A DNA stretch of 49,784 bases, from the IMG/VR virus record IMGVR_UViG_3300047554_000623, positions 1 through 49,784 of that record; one strand, given 5' to 3'. Below the pieces are notes generated by a model. The model was not told where the DNA came from and made no database searches. It saw nothing but the letters and a program-made list of their open reading frames with translations. The position numbers were made by a program, and so were the translations under genes. The stretch is from a virus. This document shows positions 5,947 to 13,684 of the stretch, piece by piece (the stretch's first letter is position 1; every line of letters begins with the position of its first letter).

Positions 5947-8175
5947 ATGCTGCTCGAAACTACCCGCCGATACATCGCCCGGGGCTTTTCCGTCGTCCCG
6001 ATCCCGGCGCGGCAAAAAGGGCCGACGTACAAGGGCTGGCCGGAACTGAGAATCACGGACCCGATAGGCTGGTTCGACGAGTCGAGCAACGTCGGAATTA
6101 TCCTAGGGCCCGCCAGTGGCATGGTGTGCGTCGATCTGGACCACCCGCTGGCGGTCGACCTGGCGGAAAGTTTCCTACCACCGACTGGCATGGTGGCCGG
6201 ACGTGGGGAGCGGCCGCGCTGCCATTGGTTTTACCGGGTCACGGGACCCATCGAGAACAAAAAGCACAAGCACAAGCGGCAGACGATCTGCGAGATCCTG
6301 GGGGAAGGCAACCAGGTAGTTGCCGGGCCGTCGATCCATCCGAGCGGCGACCGCTACGACATTGTGGACGGCGAGCCCGCGACTGTGGACGGGCACGAAC
6401 TAGAGGCAGCAGTGTACGCGTTGTTTTGCGCGGTGCTGGCCGAATTGGGTGAGTCGATGCCGACGATGACAGGTAATGGCAAGCCAACCGGCACGGCCAG
6501 CACGCCCACCGACGGAGCACCGGGCACCGATTACGATCAGCGGGGAGACGTGCGGAGTCTGCTGGTCAAGCACGGCTGGACGCCGCTCTTTATGAGCGGC
6601 GACAACGAGCACTGGCGGCGACCCGGCAAGGCCTGGGGCAGCTCGGCGACGTTGCGGGACTGCAAGCTGTTTTACTGCTTCACGTCGTCCACGGAACTGG
6701 AAGCCTACCGCTGCTACGGTCCGTTCGGGCTGTATGCGAAGCTCGAGCATGGCGGCGATTACCGGGCCGCCGCGGATGAACTGCGGCGGCAGGGGTACGG
6801 TAGCGAATTGCCTGACGTGAACTTGTCGGCGATCACGAGCCAGGACATCGCGAGCCAGACGATCACGAGCCAACCCAAGCCAGACGACGACGACGAGGAT
6901 CCGGAACCGCTGGACGACTTCGGCGGGCTGGTCGGGGAGTTCCCGCCAGAGTGCCTGCGACCGCCGGGGCTGCTTGGTGATCTAGTCGACCACTGCTTGG
7001 CAACGTCCCGCTATCCGCAACCAGAGTTGGCTTTGGCTGCCGCGCTGGCGATGGTCGGAACCATCACGGGCCGCAAGGTGACGGACGAATTTGGAACCAG
7101 GACGAATGTCTACGTTTTGGGTCTAGACGAGACGGGGACCGGCAAGGAACACGCCCGACAGGTGAACAAAGAGCTGCTGGTGCGGGCCGGCGTCGAGAAA
7201 ATGCATGGCTCGGAACGGGTGGGGTCACATGCCGGGATCGTCAACGCCGTTCACGAGTCGCCAGCCATCCTGATGCAGTTGGACGAGATTGGCCGCTTAC
7301 TTGCGACCATGAAAGACCCGCGCAAGGCCCCGCATCTCTACAACTGCATCACAGTCCTGATGCAGCTTTACTCCTCGTCGGCAACCATCTGGAAAGCTGA
7401 CGCCTACGCGGACAGCAAGAAGGTCAAAGTCATCGACCAACCCCATTTGTGCGTTTACGGGACAGCCACGCCGGATTCATTTTGGCACAACCTGAGTACC
7501 GAGAACATCGCCGAGGGATTGGTAGGGCGGCTGATGGTGTTCGAGGGCCGGGGCTATTCGGTGGACATGCAAAAGCCGGCTCGAGCTGAGCTGCCCAAGG
7601 ATCTGATCGATGCCGCCCGCTGGTGGCTGGAGTACAGGCCGGCCGGCGGGAACCTGGGCGGCGACGAGCACCCCAAGCCGTCGGTAGTCCCGCACGATCC
7701 GGCCGCCGAGCGGCGATTCATGGGGCACATTGCGGCGATAAACGCCAAGCGGAAGACGGAAAGCAAGCTCCGGGCGGCGCTGTGGAGCCGCAGTGGGGAG
7801 AAGACTGCCAAGCTGGCCTTGATTCATGCCTGCTCACGCTCCAGGACGCTGCCCATTGCGATTGAGCTGGCTGACGTGGAATTCGGCATCCAACTGGCCA
7901 ACTGGGTCACCCGTCGCATCCTAGCGAGTTGTGGCGACCATGTGAGCGAGAACGAGCACGAGGCCAAGGTCAAGCGGTTGCTGTCGATCGTCGGAAATGG
8001 ACGGATCACGATGAATCAACTGACCCGCAAAACTCAGTGGCTCAAGGGCCGGGAGCGGCTGGAAATCGTCCGGGATTTGATCGGCTGCGGACTACTGAAC
8101 AGCGAGATAATTGCGACCAAAGGGCGGCAAAAAACGGTATTGTTCCGTCAAAAAACAGCCTTGAGAAAAGGATGA
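5947..8175 (+). CDS. prim-pol and helicase fusion, replication protein
   Basis: A 742-residue protein. Residues 1-160 are an archaeo-eukaryotic-type primase-polymerase domain: VDLDH (62-66) has the metal-binding Asp pair, followed by RCHWFYR (91-97) and the VVAGPSIHPSG motif (124-134). After a linker (about 200-320, Asp-rich around DDDDEDPEPLDDF) comes a DUF3987/VirE-like helicase domain with a Walker A-like loop DETGTGKE (about 394-401) and QLDEIG (about 444-449). A winged-helix-like end (about 670-742) may bind the origin. The initiation site GGATGCAACC resembles those at 2781 and 2903. This is probably the phage's main priming and unwinding enzyme; no DNA polymerase gene is seen, so host polymerase is likely used. 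Confidence 0.88.
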   Translation: MLLETTRRYIARGFSVVPIPARQKGPTYKGWPELRITDPIGWFDESSNVGIILGPASGMVCVDLDHPLAVDLAESFLPPTGMVAGRGERPRCHWFYRVTGPIENKKHKHKRQTICEILGEGNQVVAGPSIHPSGDRYDIVDGEPATVDGHELEAAVYALFCAVLAELGESMPTMTGNGKPTGTASTPTDGAPGTDYDQRGDVRSLLVKHGWTPLFMSGDNEHWRRPGKAWGSSATLRDCKLFYCFTSSTELEAYRCYGPFGLYAKLEHGGDYRAAADELRRQGYGSELPDVNLSAITSQDIASQTITSQPKPDDDDEDPEPLDDFGGLVGEFPPECLRPPGLLGDLVDHCLATSRYPQPELALAAALAMVGTITGRKVTDEFGTRTNVYVLGLDETGTGKEHARQVNKELLVRAGVEKMHGSERVGSHAGIVNAVHESPAILMQLDEIGRLLATMKDPRKAPHLYNCITVLMQLYSSSATIWKADAYADSKKVKVIDQPHLCVYGTATPDSFWHNLSTENIAEGLVGRLMVFEGRGYSVDMQKPARAELPKDLIDAARWWLEYRPAGGNLGGDEHPKPSVVPHDPAAERRFMGHIAAINAKRKTESKLRAALWSRSGEKTAKLALIHACSRSRTLPIAIELADVEFGIQLANWVTRRILASCGDHVSENEHEAKVKRLLSIVGNGRITMNQLTRKTQWLKGRERLEIVRDLIGCGLLNSEIIATKGRQKTVLFRQKTALRKG

Positions 8176-8365
8176 CGTTTGAAAAGCCAGTGTGATGATA
8201 GGCTTTTACTCCGTCAATGATGTTTGATGAATCGTTGACGAATCATTTTATTGTCTGGCAAGGACTTAGATGCTTATATCTTAACATACATCATCATTAT
8301 TATTATTATTATTTAAGGGTGTTTCTTGGCTCTCTCCCCCCTCTCTTATAAGGCGCATTTGACAA
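8176..8365. other. AT-rich intergenic region, possible origin or promoter
   Basis: 190 bases without a convincing gene, much richer in A+T than the rest. It holds the related units TGATGAATCGT and TGACGAATCAT (8224-8245), a run of six ATT triplets around 8289-8311, and a pyrimidine tract (CTCTCTCCCCCCTCTCTTA). A weak promoter-like pair (TTGTCT, 18 bases, TATATC) falls near 8250-8279. The position directly behind the primase gene suits a replication origin, but no clear iteron array is present. Confidence 0.4.
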
Positions 8366-8932
8366 ATGGACGAAAGTGCAAACAGAACAGGCGTACACAA
8401 TAAACAAAAGAACACGTGTACAAGCCACAACGAATTGGAAGCCCCAATCAAGTGCGAACGCTGCCACCGCATGGTGGCACTGGCCGACGCGGTGAACGTG
8501 CCGGGTCCCGACCCTGGCGGTCGCTGGCTGTGCGACGACTGCGATGAAAAGAAGGAGGCGAAACCGATTTGGGAGGAGTTCGCCGAAGCCGTGGCGAAGG
8601 TGCCGGAAAGCGAGTTGGACAAACTGCCGATCCAATCGAGCGGCGAGAAAATAACCATCGACCTGTTTGACATGGTCGAGCGAGTCCAGCACGGCTACCA
8701 CTTGACGAACGAGGAATGCCGCTGGCTGCTGGCGCAAATCGGTTACCTAGTGCCACGAGTCAAGCGGTGCGACGCGTGCCACGGGCACGGGACGACCGTG
8801 GAGGCCACCCGTCGCGATTGCGGCCGCTCAGGAACTACAGGCACGGAGTGGGTGAGGAAAACGACATGCCAGACTTGCGGCGGCAAGGGCTACATTCCGC
8901 AGCCAGAGCCCGAATACGAGGTGCGAACATGA
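8366..8932 (+). CDS. zinc-finger protein with DnaJ-type CxxCxGxG repeats
   Basis: A 188-residue protein with two zinc-binding regions: CERCHRM...CDDCDE near residues 30-60, and near the C-terminus CDACHGHGT and CQTCGGKGY, which are DnaJ-like cysteine repeats. It may act in nucleic-acid binding or as a protein-binding adaptor. The central part is acidic and helical. No good SD precedes the ATG. It ends EVRT, and its stop overlaps the next start in the repeated junction GAGGTGCGAACATGAGCGAC. Confidence 0.7.
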   Translation: MDESANRTGVHNKQKNTCTSHNELEAPIKCERCHRMVALADAVNVPGPDPGGRWLCDDCDEKKEAKPIWEEFAEAVAKVPESELDKLPIQSSGEKITIDLFDMVERVQHGYHLTNEECRWLLAQIGYLVPRVKRCDACHGHGTTVEATRRDCGRSGTTGTEWVRKTTCQTCGGKGYIPQPEPEYEVRT

Positions 8933-9195
8933 GCGACCTAGAACGAGCCTACGAAAAAGCTGGTGTGATTCTGTTGTACCTGGCACGCGAAGTTAGCTTC
9001 GGCGATGTATCGATGCGACCAACTGAGCGAGCGGTATCGTTCAGCTGGAAATGCACGATCGACGGAAAGAAATACCACTCGGAACGGCGGTGGGACTTGA
9101 CTGACTTGTCTCGGAAAATTGCCACGCCGCAAACGATTGCTAAGTGGACGGTCAGTGAATGGAAGCAATTATTACCTGCCGAGGTGCGAACATGA
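8929..9195 (+). CDS. hypothetical protein, MSD-EVRT cassette 1
   Basis: An 88-residue soluble protein, MSDLERAYEK to PAEVRT; no domain recognised. It starts in the ATGA overlap with the preceding gene, and its SD (GAGGTG) is inside that gene's last codons. It ends in the same junction sequence, so the SD for the next gene is again carried in its tail. The middle (RPTERAVSFSWKCTIDGKKYH) is basic and might bind nucleic acid. Confidence 0.75.
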   Translation: MSDLERAYEKAGVILLYLAREVSFGDVSMRPTERAVSFSWKCTIDGKKYHSERRWDLTDLSRKIATPQTIAKWTVSEWKQLLPAEVRT

Positions 9196-9581
9196 GCGAC
9201 GAATTGCAAGAGCGAACAGAACACGCATTGCGCCGTATGCGTTCCGTCGACCTAAGCTACATGCCCGTCTATCCAGGTGGTCAAAAAGCGTTCGATAAAG
9301 ACTGCCAGATTCTGGCGGCGGCTTATCTGTCTGAACACAAGGAGGACGACGATGCTCCGATAACGAGTGAGTTTCTGATGGAGTGCGGTTTTTGCCGATC
9401 ACGAAACATGGCAGACGACGCGTTTACCCATCCCGACTCCGCTTTGCTTGTGGAGGAAAACCTAGACGGAAAGTCATGTTGCGTTTTTGTTAAGGTCGAT
9501 CACATCGGTCGTGTAGTTACTCGCGGAGACGTGCGGCGACTGTGTCAGTCACTCGGGATCAAATTAGAGGTGCGAACATGA
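9192..9581 (+). CDS. hypothetical protein, MSD-EVRT cassette 2
   Basis: A 129-residue soluble, acidic protein beginning MSDELQERTEHALRRM and ending KLEVRT. CGFCRSRN near the middle could be half of a zinc site. Start and end are both set by the repeated ATGA junction. Function unknown. Confidence 0.75.
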   Translation: MSDELQERTEHALRRMRSVDLSYMPVYPGGQKAFDKDCQILAAAYLSEHKEDDDAPITSEFLMECGFCRSRNMADDAFTHPDSALLVEENLDGKSCCVFVKVDHIGRVVTRGDVRRLCQSLGIKLEVRT

Positions 9582-9754
9582 GCGACGACAAATGGTGCTC
9601 AATCGGCGACACCATCGAATGTCGCGTTCAGAATCCATTTCCGCAAACCTTGCGTGTTACTGTGACGACTCCCGAGTCTTGTGCATATGCGAACAGCCTG
9701 ATTGCATCTGGACGCTGGAGAAAGATTAAAGAGCAGAAGGAACACAAGCCATGA
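9578..9754 (+). CDS. short hypothetical protein, MSD cassette 3
   Basis: A 58-residue protein beginning MSDDKWCSIGD and ending KEQKEHKP. It starts in the third copy of the GAGGTGCGAACATGAGCGAC junction; its own end (ACAAGCCATGAGCGAC) keeps only the ATGAGCGAC half. Function unknown. Confidence 0.7.
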   Translation: MSDDKWCSIGDTIECRVQNPFPQTLRVTVTTPESCAYANSLIASGRWRKIKEQKEHKP

Positions 9755-10092
9755 GCGACGCCGCCAACACATTCGCCGCACTGTGGAAACGATTCGGCTA
9801 CCAGCTGCGTCCGCCAGTCCGCGAGTACCGCTTCTCGCCGCCGAGACGTTGGCGGTTCGACTTCGCTTGGCCAACACAAATGGTCGCGGTGGAAATCGAG
9901 GGCCTCGTCTTCCGCGGCAAGTCGCGGCACACGACGCAGAACGGCTATATCAAAGACTGTGAGAAATACAACGCCGCGGTGGAGAAAGGCTGGCACGTGT
10001 TGCGATACACGCAGGTCGATCTGCGTAAGAGGCCTGTGCAAGTGCTGGAGCAAGTCAAGCGAGTGCTTGGGCTGACCGGCGAGAAACCTTGA
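9751..10092 (+). CDS. PD-(D/E)XK-like nuclease, possible junction resolvase
   Basis: A 113-residue protein. RFDFAW (36-40) supplies Asp37, and VAVEIEG (45-51) supplies Glu48/Glu50, the active-site outline of a small PD-(D/E)XK nuclease of the DUF559/Vsr/VRR-NUC kind. GWHVLRYT (80-87) is the usual strand after the helix in these folds. Such proteins in phages often resolve Holliday junctions or branched replication products, which suits its place at the end of the replication region. The start is in an ATGA overlap and it begins MSD like its three upstream neighbours. Confidence 0.75.
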   Translation: MSDAANTFAALWKRFGYQLRPPVREYRFSPPRRWRFDFAWPTQMVAVEIEGLVFRGKSRHTTQNGYIKDCEKYNAAVEKGWHVLRYTQVDLRKRPVQVLEQVKRVLGLTGEKP

Positions 10093-10105
10093 CGCGGAAG
10101 GCAGT

Positions 10106-10516
10106 ATGATCGCGACCACTGGCACCTACTCGCAATCGTCAACGTGTGCGACGTTCAACACGTCTACCGTGACGGCGACATGGGAGCCAACTAGCGGCGA
10201 TGGCACGACGGTAACGACGATCGTAGTACATCACAGCGAGCCGATTGATTTCATCCCGATCGATCCTCCAGACGACAACGATCAGGAACTACCTGTTGAG
10301 AGCGCCAGCATATTCGCCGCCGCGAAAACGCCGGAGCCAGGCCGCAATCCAGAGCGGAGCACGATCCCGCATCAGTCGCGGCCGTCACATAGGATTCGCG
10401 GGCCGCCTGCAAACCGTCGCGGCGGACGACAGTTTTTCATGCTGCCGTCCGCCGCTTTATGCGTTGTGGCGATAAACCTTGACGCGTGTCCGAAACGTCT
10501 GGTATCGTGTACCTAA
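10106..10516 (+). CDS. doubtful hypothetical ORF
   Basis: A 136-codon ORF, Thr/Ser-rich at first (residues 1-45) and then Pro/Arg-rich. Its 3' third overlaps a strong hairpin (10419-10455) and the promoter at 10479, and the last 60 residues look non-natural. The first part may be a real short protein or a decayed gene whose frame changes near 10300. I give it mainly to account for this 440-base gap. Confidence 0.3.
   Translation: MIATTGTYSQSSTCATFNTSTVTATWEPTSGDGTTVTTIVVHHSEPIDFIPIDPPDDNDQELPVESASIFAAAKTPEPGRNPERSTIPHQSRPSHRIRGPPANRRGGRQFFMLPSAALCVVAINLDACPKRLVSCT
10419..10462 (+). terminator. probable terminator hairpin
   Basis: GCGGCGGACG (10419-10428) pairs perfectly with CGTCCGCCGC (10446-10455); the loop contains a T5 run and the hairpin is followed by TTTAT. 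It separates the replication side from the lysis side. Confidence 0.5.
10479..10508 (+). promoter_or_regulatory. candidate promoter for late genes
   Basis: TTGACG (10479-10484), 18-base spacer, TATCGT (10503-10508). Transcription would start about 10515, shortly before the gene at 10533. The run AAACCTTGACGCG also occurs at 10084 just after the nuclease gene. The match to a sigma70 promoter is moderate. Confidence 0.4.
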
Positions 10517-10532
10517 CCACAAGGGGGAGCAC

Positions 10533-11192
10533 ATGCAAAAGCGGGCAATCTTCGGCGTTCTCATTCTCGGCCTAATCTCGGCCGCCATCTTCGGGCAACA
10601 GGGATTTACGGTCACGGACCATCCGACCACGTTCGTGTTCGGCGTGTTCGAGGGTCGAACCTATCAAGCCATCCTGGAGCCCGGCAAGCCGCCGCAGTGG
10701 TCGCACGCGGTAACGCTGCGGTTCATCCAGTTGGACGCGTCGCCGATCCCCGATCTTGACCCGCCAGTACCACCCGACACGCTGAGCGAACGAGCAACGG
10801 CCATCTATCGCGAGGCCGCGAAAGTTAACGACCAGGCCACAGCCGCTAAGCTCGGTAGCCTCTACTCCGAGATCGCAAAGAAGGTCACGGCGGGTGAGAT
10901 CAAGACACAGGCCACCATCGCGGCCGTCGTGAAGGGCGCGACGGACATGCTGCTCGGGGACAAGGCCGCAGCGTGGAAACCGACCCGCGACGTCTTTGGT
11001 GCGCAGTGGGTAAAGCTCGCACAGGAGGGCGGCAAGGATGCTGACTTCGCCGAGCTGCTGAATGAGGCGAGCGACGGATTCAGGGCTGCTGGCCCGAATG
11101 CTGGGGCCATCGACCTGAATAAGATCCTGGAAATCATCCGCCTAATTATGGAGCTGCTCAAGCTCATTCCGCAGGAAGGCGGTGCCAAGTGA
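10533..11192 (+). CDS. secreted protein of the lysis region
   Basis: A 219-residue protein with a signal peptide (MQKRAIFGVLILGLISAAIFG, cleavage near residue 21-23). The mature part starts with a beta-rich segment (FTVTDHPTTFVFGV) that recalls host-attachment or matrix-binding modules, then has a helical Ala/Lys-rich region and a C-terminal amphipathic helix rich in Ile/Leu (IIRLIMELLKLI). The SD AAGGGGGAGCAC is shared with the gene at 12516. It overlaps the peptidase gene by 4 bases (GTGA). It may help envelope disruption, but the family is not recognised. Confidence 0.7.
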   Translation: MQKRAIFGVLILGLISAAIFGQQGFTVTDHPTTFVFGVFEGRTYQAILEPGKPPQWSHAVTLRFIQLDASPIPDLDPPVPPDTLSERATAIYREAAKVNDQATAAKLGSLYSEIAKKVTAGEIKTQATIAAVVKGATDMLLGDKAAAWKPTRDVFGAQWVKLAQEGGKDADFAELLNEASDGFRAAGPNAGAIDLNKILEIIRLIMELLKLIPQEGGAK

Positions 11193-12487
11193 GCGACTAC
11201 CTCCGCAATTTGATCCCCGGGACGAACCGCATCGAAGCCAATCAGGCCCGGGGGACCGGCCGTAAGTCGTCGTTTCTCGCGACCTGTTACAGCGATGGCG
11301 GGTTCGTGGGTTCATTCATGCCGCGAGGACGTGCCGACGTGCCCGGTTCTTCCGATGGTGGTTGGGCGCAGGATGCCGGAGACTACCTCCGCGACGAGTG
11401 GACGGCCGAGGCGGAAGGCCCGAAGTTTCTGAGCGATGTGTTGAGCAGCCTGCCGAATGCCGCTGACGGCGGTTGCCACATGAGCCATGTAGCAGCTTAC
11501 GAGGCCTGGGCTGCTGCCGGAAAAGTCGGGGTCGAACCGTTCACCTGCGAGCAGGACTACGGGTCGTGTGTCGACGCGTCCTTATCCGAGCTGCTGACGG
11601 CTATGCTCGGATTGCGAATCGAGGCCGGCAAGCCCGAAAAGTGGGTCACGTCAGCAGCCTGGTACGCCTACGCTTTGCGAGGCTACTGCTCGGACGGCTG
11701 GAATGCTTGGGGTGCCGCAACGGCTCTACAAAAGCTCGGCGCCGGGTTCCGCGGGCGGTACGACTTCGACGGTCAAGACTCGATCGACATGACCGACGAC
11801 GACCGCAACGAGCAGTTGTGTGCTCGGACGTGGTGCCGCAACGGTCCGCCGTCGTACCTACGGCAGCACACGACCGCGAACCACCCAGTGAACCAAGCGG
11901 CCATCGTGGAGTTTGACGGCGGCCTGCACGAACTGATGACGGCGTTCGCGAATCGCGGGGTGCTGCACTTCAGCGGCACGCGAGTCAGTGGCGGGCCGAA
12001 GCCATTCACACCGGGCTCAGTCGGTCCGCATCAGATGCCGGCCTACGGCTGCGACAGCAGTGAGGAAGGCCGCAAGTGGTTTCGTGATCGCTGCGGAGTC
12101 GCGATTGCCGACAACGATTGTGCAGTCCATTGCGGCAACACCTGGGGCACGCGGACCGGCCAATGGTCGGGTGAATGTTCCGATCAATACTGGCCTCCAC
12201 ACTGGGGACCAAAGACGCCCGGCTCGTGGATCTGCTTGGGCTCGTGGTTTATGCGAAATCTGTCGCAGGATATGGTTTACTTCCCCGACGTGATTCCTGG
12301 ATTTCCGGGGACCCCAGTTCCGCCACCGACGCCAGTTCAGCCGAAGTTAGAAGGCACACTGTACGCGGAACAGGTCGGATCGATTATCGCGATTCGCGGC
12401 GAGCTGAAGCTCGAAGACAAGCACGCGTATATCGTGGTGCCGGACGGAACGGGGACGTTCAAGCCGATCCCGAAGCCGATCGTGTGA
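11189..12487 (+). CDS. papain-like cysteine peptidase
   Basis: A 432-residue protein with a C1-type (papain) outline. EQDYGSCVDAS (around Cys127) matches the papain oxyanion-Gln/active-Cys motif; GPHQM gives His281; GNTWGTRTGQWSG (Asn317, Trp319) matches the NSWG motif after the His. Fifteen or so further cysteines suggest an extracellular, disulphide-bonded enzyme, although no signal peptide is visible. After a Pro-rich hinge (PVPPPTPVQP) a small beta domain ends the protein. The start is GTG in a GTGA overlap with the secreted protein. Placed among membrane and secreted genes, it may act in lysis or penetration of a protein-rich envelope. A role in degrading host protein is the alternative. 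Confidence 0.7.
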   Translation: MSDYLRNLIPGTNRIEANQARGTGRKSSFLATCYSDGGFVGSFMPRGRADVPGSSDGGWAQDAGDYLRDEWTAEAEGPKFLSDVLSSLPNAADGGCHMSHVAAYEAWAAAGKVGVEPFTCEQDYGSCVDASLSELLTAMLGLRIEAGKPEKWVTSAAWYAYALRGYCSDGWNAWGAATALQKLGAGFRGRYDFDGQDSIDMTDDDRNEQLCARTWCRNGPPSYLRQHTTANHPVNQAAIVEFDGGLHELMTAFANRGVLHFSGTRVSGGPKPFTPGSVGPHQMPAYGCDSSEEGRKWFRDRCGVAIADNDCAVHCGNTWGTRTGQWSGECSDQYWPPHWGPKTPGSWICLGSWFMRNLSQDMVYFPDVIPGFPGTPVPPPTPVQPKLEGTLYAEQVGSIIAIRGELKLEDKHAYIVVPDGTGTFKPIPKPIV

Positions 12488-12515
12488 GTGTCGTTTTTTT
12501 CACAAAGGGGAGCAC

Positions 12516-12740
12516 ATGGCCAAATTCACAAGCAAGCAAGAGTCCGAAGCAATCAATCTGCTGAGGGACAACAAACTTCGCAAGGCGCGGCGACGGATTC
12601 GGGAGATGGCGTTGGAAGGGAAAACCTCCAGCCAAATTAAGAAAACGTTGCTATGGGAGTTTGCGGGTGAGGCGTGGCTCGAAAAACTGCTCGAATTGCT
12701 GCCGCTGATTTTGGAACTGTTTAAGAAGCTGTTAGGCTAA
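12516..12740 (+). CDS. small protein with C-terminal amphipathic helix
   Basis: A 74-residue protein with a basic N-terminal part (KLRKARRRIREM) and a hydrophobic C-terminal helix (LEKLLELLPLILELFKKLLG) that resembles membrane-active peptides and the end of the protein at 10533-11192. SD AAAGGGGAGCAC. A holin-accessory or membrane-binding role is possible but unproven. Confidence 0.65.
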   Translation: MAKFTSKQESEAINLLRDNKLRKARRRIREMALEGKTSSQIKKTLLWEFAGEAWLEKLLELLPLILELFKKLLG

Positions 12741-12741
12741 C

Positions 12742-13077
12742 ATGGCGAAGCGAAAACCACCGGGCGGCCGATCGAAGAAGCTGCGATTGCGAAAAAAGTG
12801 GTTGCGGTGGTTTTTCGATATGGCGAATTCGAGAGGCTCGTGCCGCTGTTGGTGGAAGGACAAGGAACTGAAACCACGAACCAAAAAAGGGGGTGATCGT
12901 GATCTATGCGAGAGTAATCCTAATCTTGCTATTGTGTTCCTTCGCCGATCTGTCGGCCGCGGAATGTGGCGCCGCTCGGCTGTCCGAAGCACGTGCGCGG
13001 CTGGCGGGCAGTGTGGCATTACGACCCCGCCCGTTGGCCAATCTACTCGCTCGCCTACCCGGTCGCCTGCCGGGTAG
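12742..13077 (+). CDS. very basic hypothetical ORF
   Basis: A 111-codon ORF starting MAKRKPPGGRSKKLRLRKKW. The first 50 residues are strongly basic and start 1 base after the previous stop; the later part overlaps the signal-peptide ORF at 12893 by 185 bases in another frame. Only one of the two is likely to be translated in the overlap, so the true 3' end is uncertain. Confidence 0.4.
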   Translation: MAKRKPPGGRSKKLRLRKKWLRWFFDMANSRGSCRCWWKDKELKPRTKKGGDRDLCESNPNLAIVFLRRSVGRGMWRRSAVRSTCAAGGQCGITTPPVGQSTRSPTRSPAG

Positions 13078-13081
13078 GTAG
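12893..13081 (+). CDS. signal-peptide ORF in lysis region
   Basis: A 62-codon ORF with a GTG start after AAAAAAGGG. The N-terminus MIVIYARVILILLLCSFADLSA is a clear signal peptide, with an early Cys that would allow lipoprotein processing (Rz1-like). The part after AAEC is Arg/Ala/Leu-rich and looks like out-of-frame sequence; the +1 frame there reads VRGWRAVWHYDPARWPIYSL, which looks more like real protein. A frameshift near 12965 is possible. Confidence 0.4.
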   Translation: MIVIYARVILILLLCSFADLSAAECGAARLSEARARLAGSVALRPRPLANLLARLPGRLPGR

Positions 13082-13087
13082 CTCCCG

Positions 13088-13131
13088 CCGCCGGCCGTCT
13101 AACGCACCACACCGGGCGGCCGGCGGTTTTT
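13088..13131 (+). terminator. intrinsic terminator
   Basis: CCGCCGGCCG (13088-13097) and CGGCCGGCGG (13117-13126) form a perfect 10-bp hairpin followed by TTTTT. The gap 13132-13242 after it holds only very short ORFs. Confidence 0.8.
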
Positions 13132-13242
13132 CACATGATGACCTTGATTCAAATCTGGAGACGGATTCGACTGCTGATAGGTGAGTGGCTTTGAAACACG
13201 ACCGGACGCGGGCAGGCGGCTGGATCGGAACATTGAGGCCGC

Positions 13243-13389
13243 ATGGAAGTGGCCACTTTTGTACGAGTTGGGCAGGACTGGAACAGTTGGTATATGTTAT
13301 TCCGCGTAAGTGCGTTTCTGATTCCTGTTGTGATTTTGGCGTGCGTGTCAGCGATTGTCGCTGCCGCATTCGCCTGGGCAATGATTTGA
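13243..13389 (+). CDS. small membrane protein, holin candidate
   Basis: A 48-residue protein, MEVATFVRVGQDWNSWYMLF followed by one hydrophobic helix (residues 22-47, with VVILACVSAIVAAAFAW). A single-helix protein of this size in the lysis region, directly before a coiled-coil membrane protein, is a reasonable holin or pinholin candidate. The SD is weak (TTGAGG). The ORF is below common length cut-offs and easily missed. Confidence 0.5.
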   Translation: MEVATFVRVGQDWNSWYMLFRVSAFLIPVVILACVSAIVAAAFAWAMI

Positions 13390-13402
13390 TTCTGGAGGTG
13401 AG

Positions 13403-13684
13403 ATGGCCGGCGAATCCGATACGATTGTGGGGGCCGGCGTTATCGCCTCGATTTTGACGCTGACACTCGGCGCGCTGACAAAGTATCTGTTGGACCGGAG
13501 AAAGATGGGCGACGAGCACGAATCGTCCGTCGTTCAACGGCTTCACGAGCGAATCGAGGAACTGGAGGCCGCCAATCAAGAGTGCATGCGCCGCGACGCC
13601 GAACAATCGAAACGAATCGGCTATTTGGAAGCAAAATGCGAAGCAATGGAACAGCAATTAAACGACATGAGGGGGCAGAAATGA
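13403..13684 (+). CDS. membrane protein with coiled coil, spanin/holin candidate
   Basis: A 93-residue protein: a hydrophobic helix at residues 8-30 (TIVGAGVIASILTLTLGALTKYLL), a basic stop, then a long coiled coil (about 40-88; QRLHERIEELEAANQE and later heptads). This is the shape of Rz-like i-spanins and of some holins. SD TGGAGGTGAG is strong. Its stop overlaps the next start by ATGA. Confidence 0.7.
   Translation: MAGESDTIVGAGVIASILTLTLGALTKYLLDRRKMGDEHESSVVQRLHERIEELEAANQECMRRDAEQSKRIGYLEAKCEAMEQQLNDMRGQK

Noticed and set aside
5745-6452. 235-codon plus-strand ORF
   Set aside because: Arg/Gly-rich shadow of the helicase end and prim-pol start.
8289-8316. ATT triplet run as CRISPR or coding repeat
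   Set aside because: Simple microsatellite, no spacers, no ORF.
13185-13457. 90-codon plus-strand ORF
   Set aside because: It overlaps the small membrane protein and the SD of 13403, and its composition is unlike a protein.
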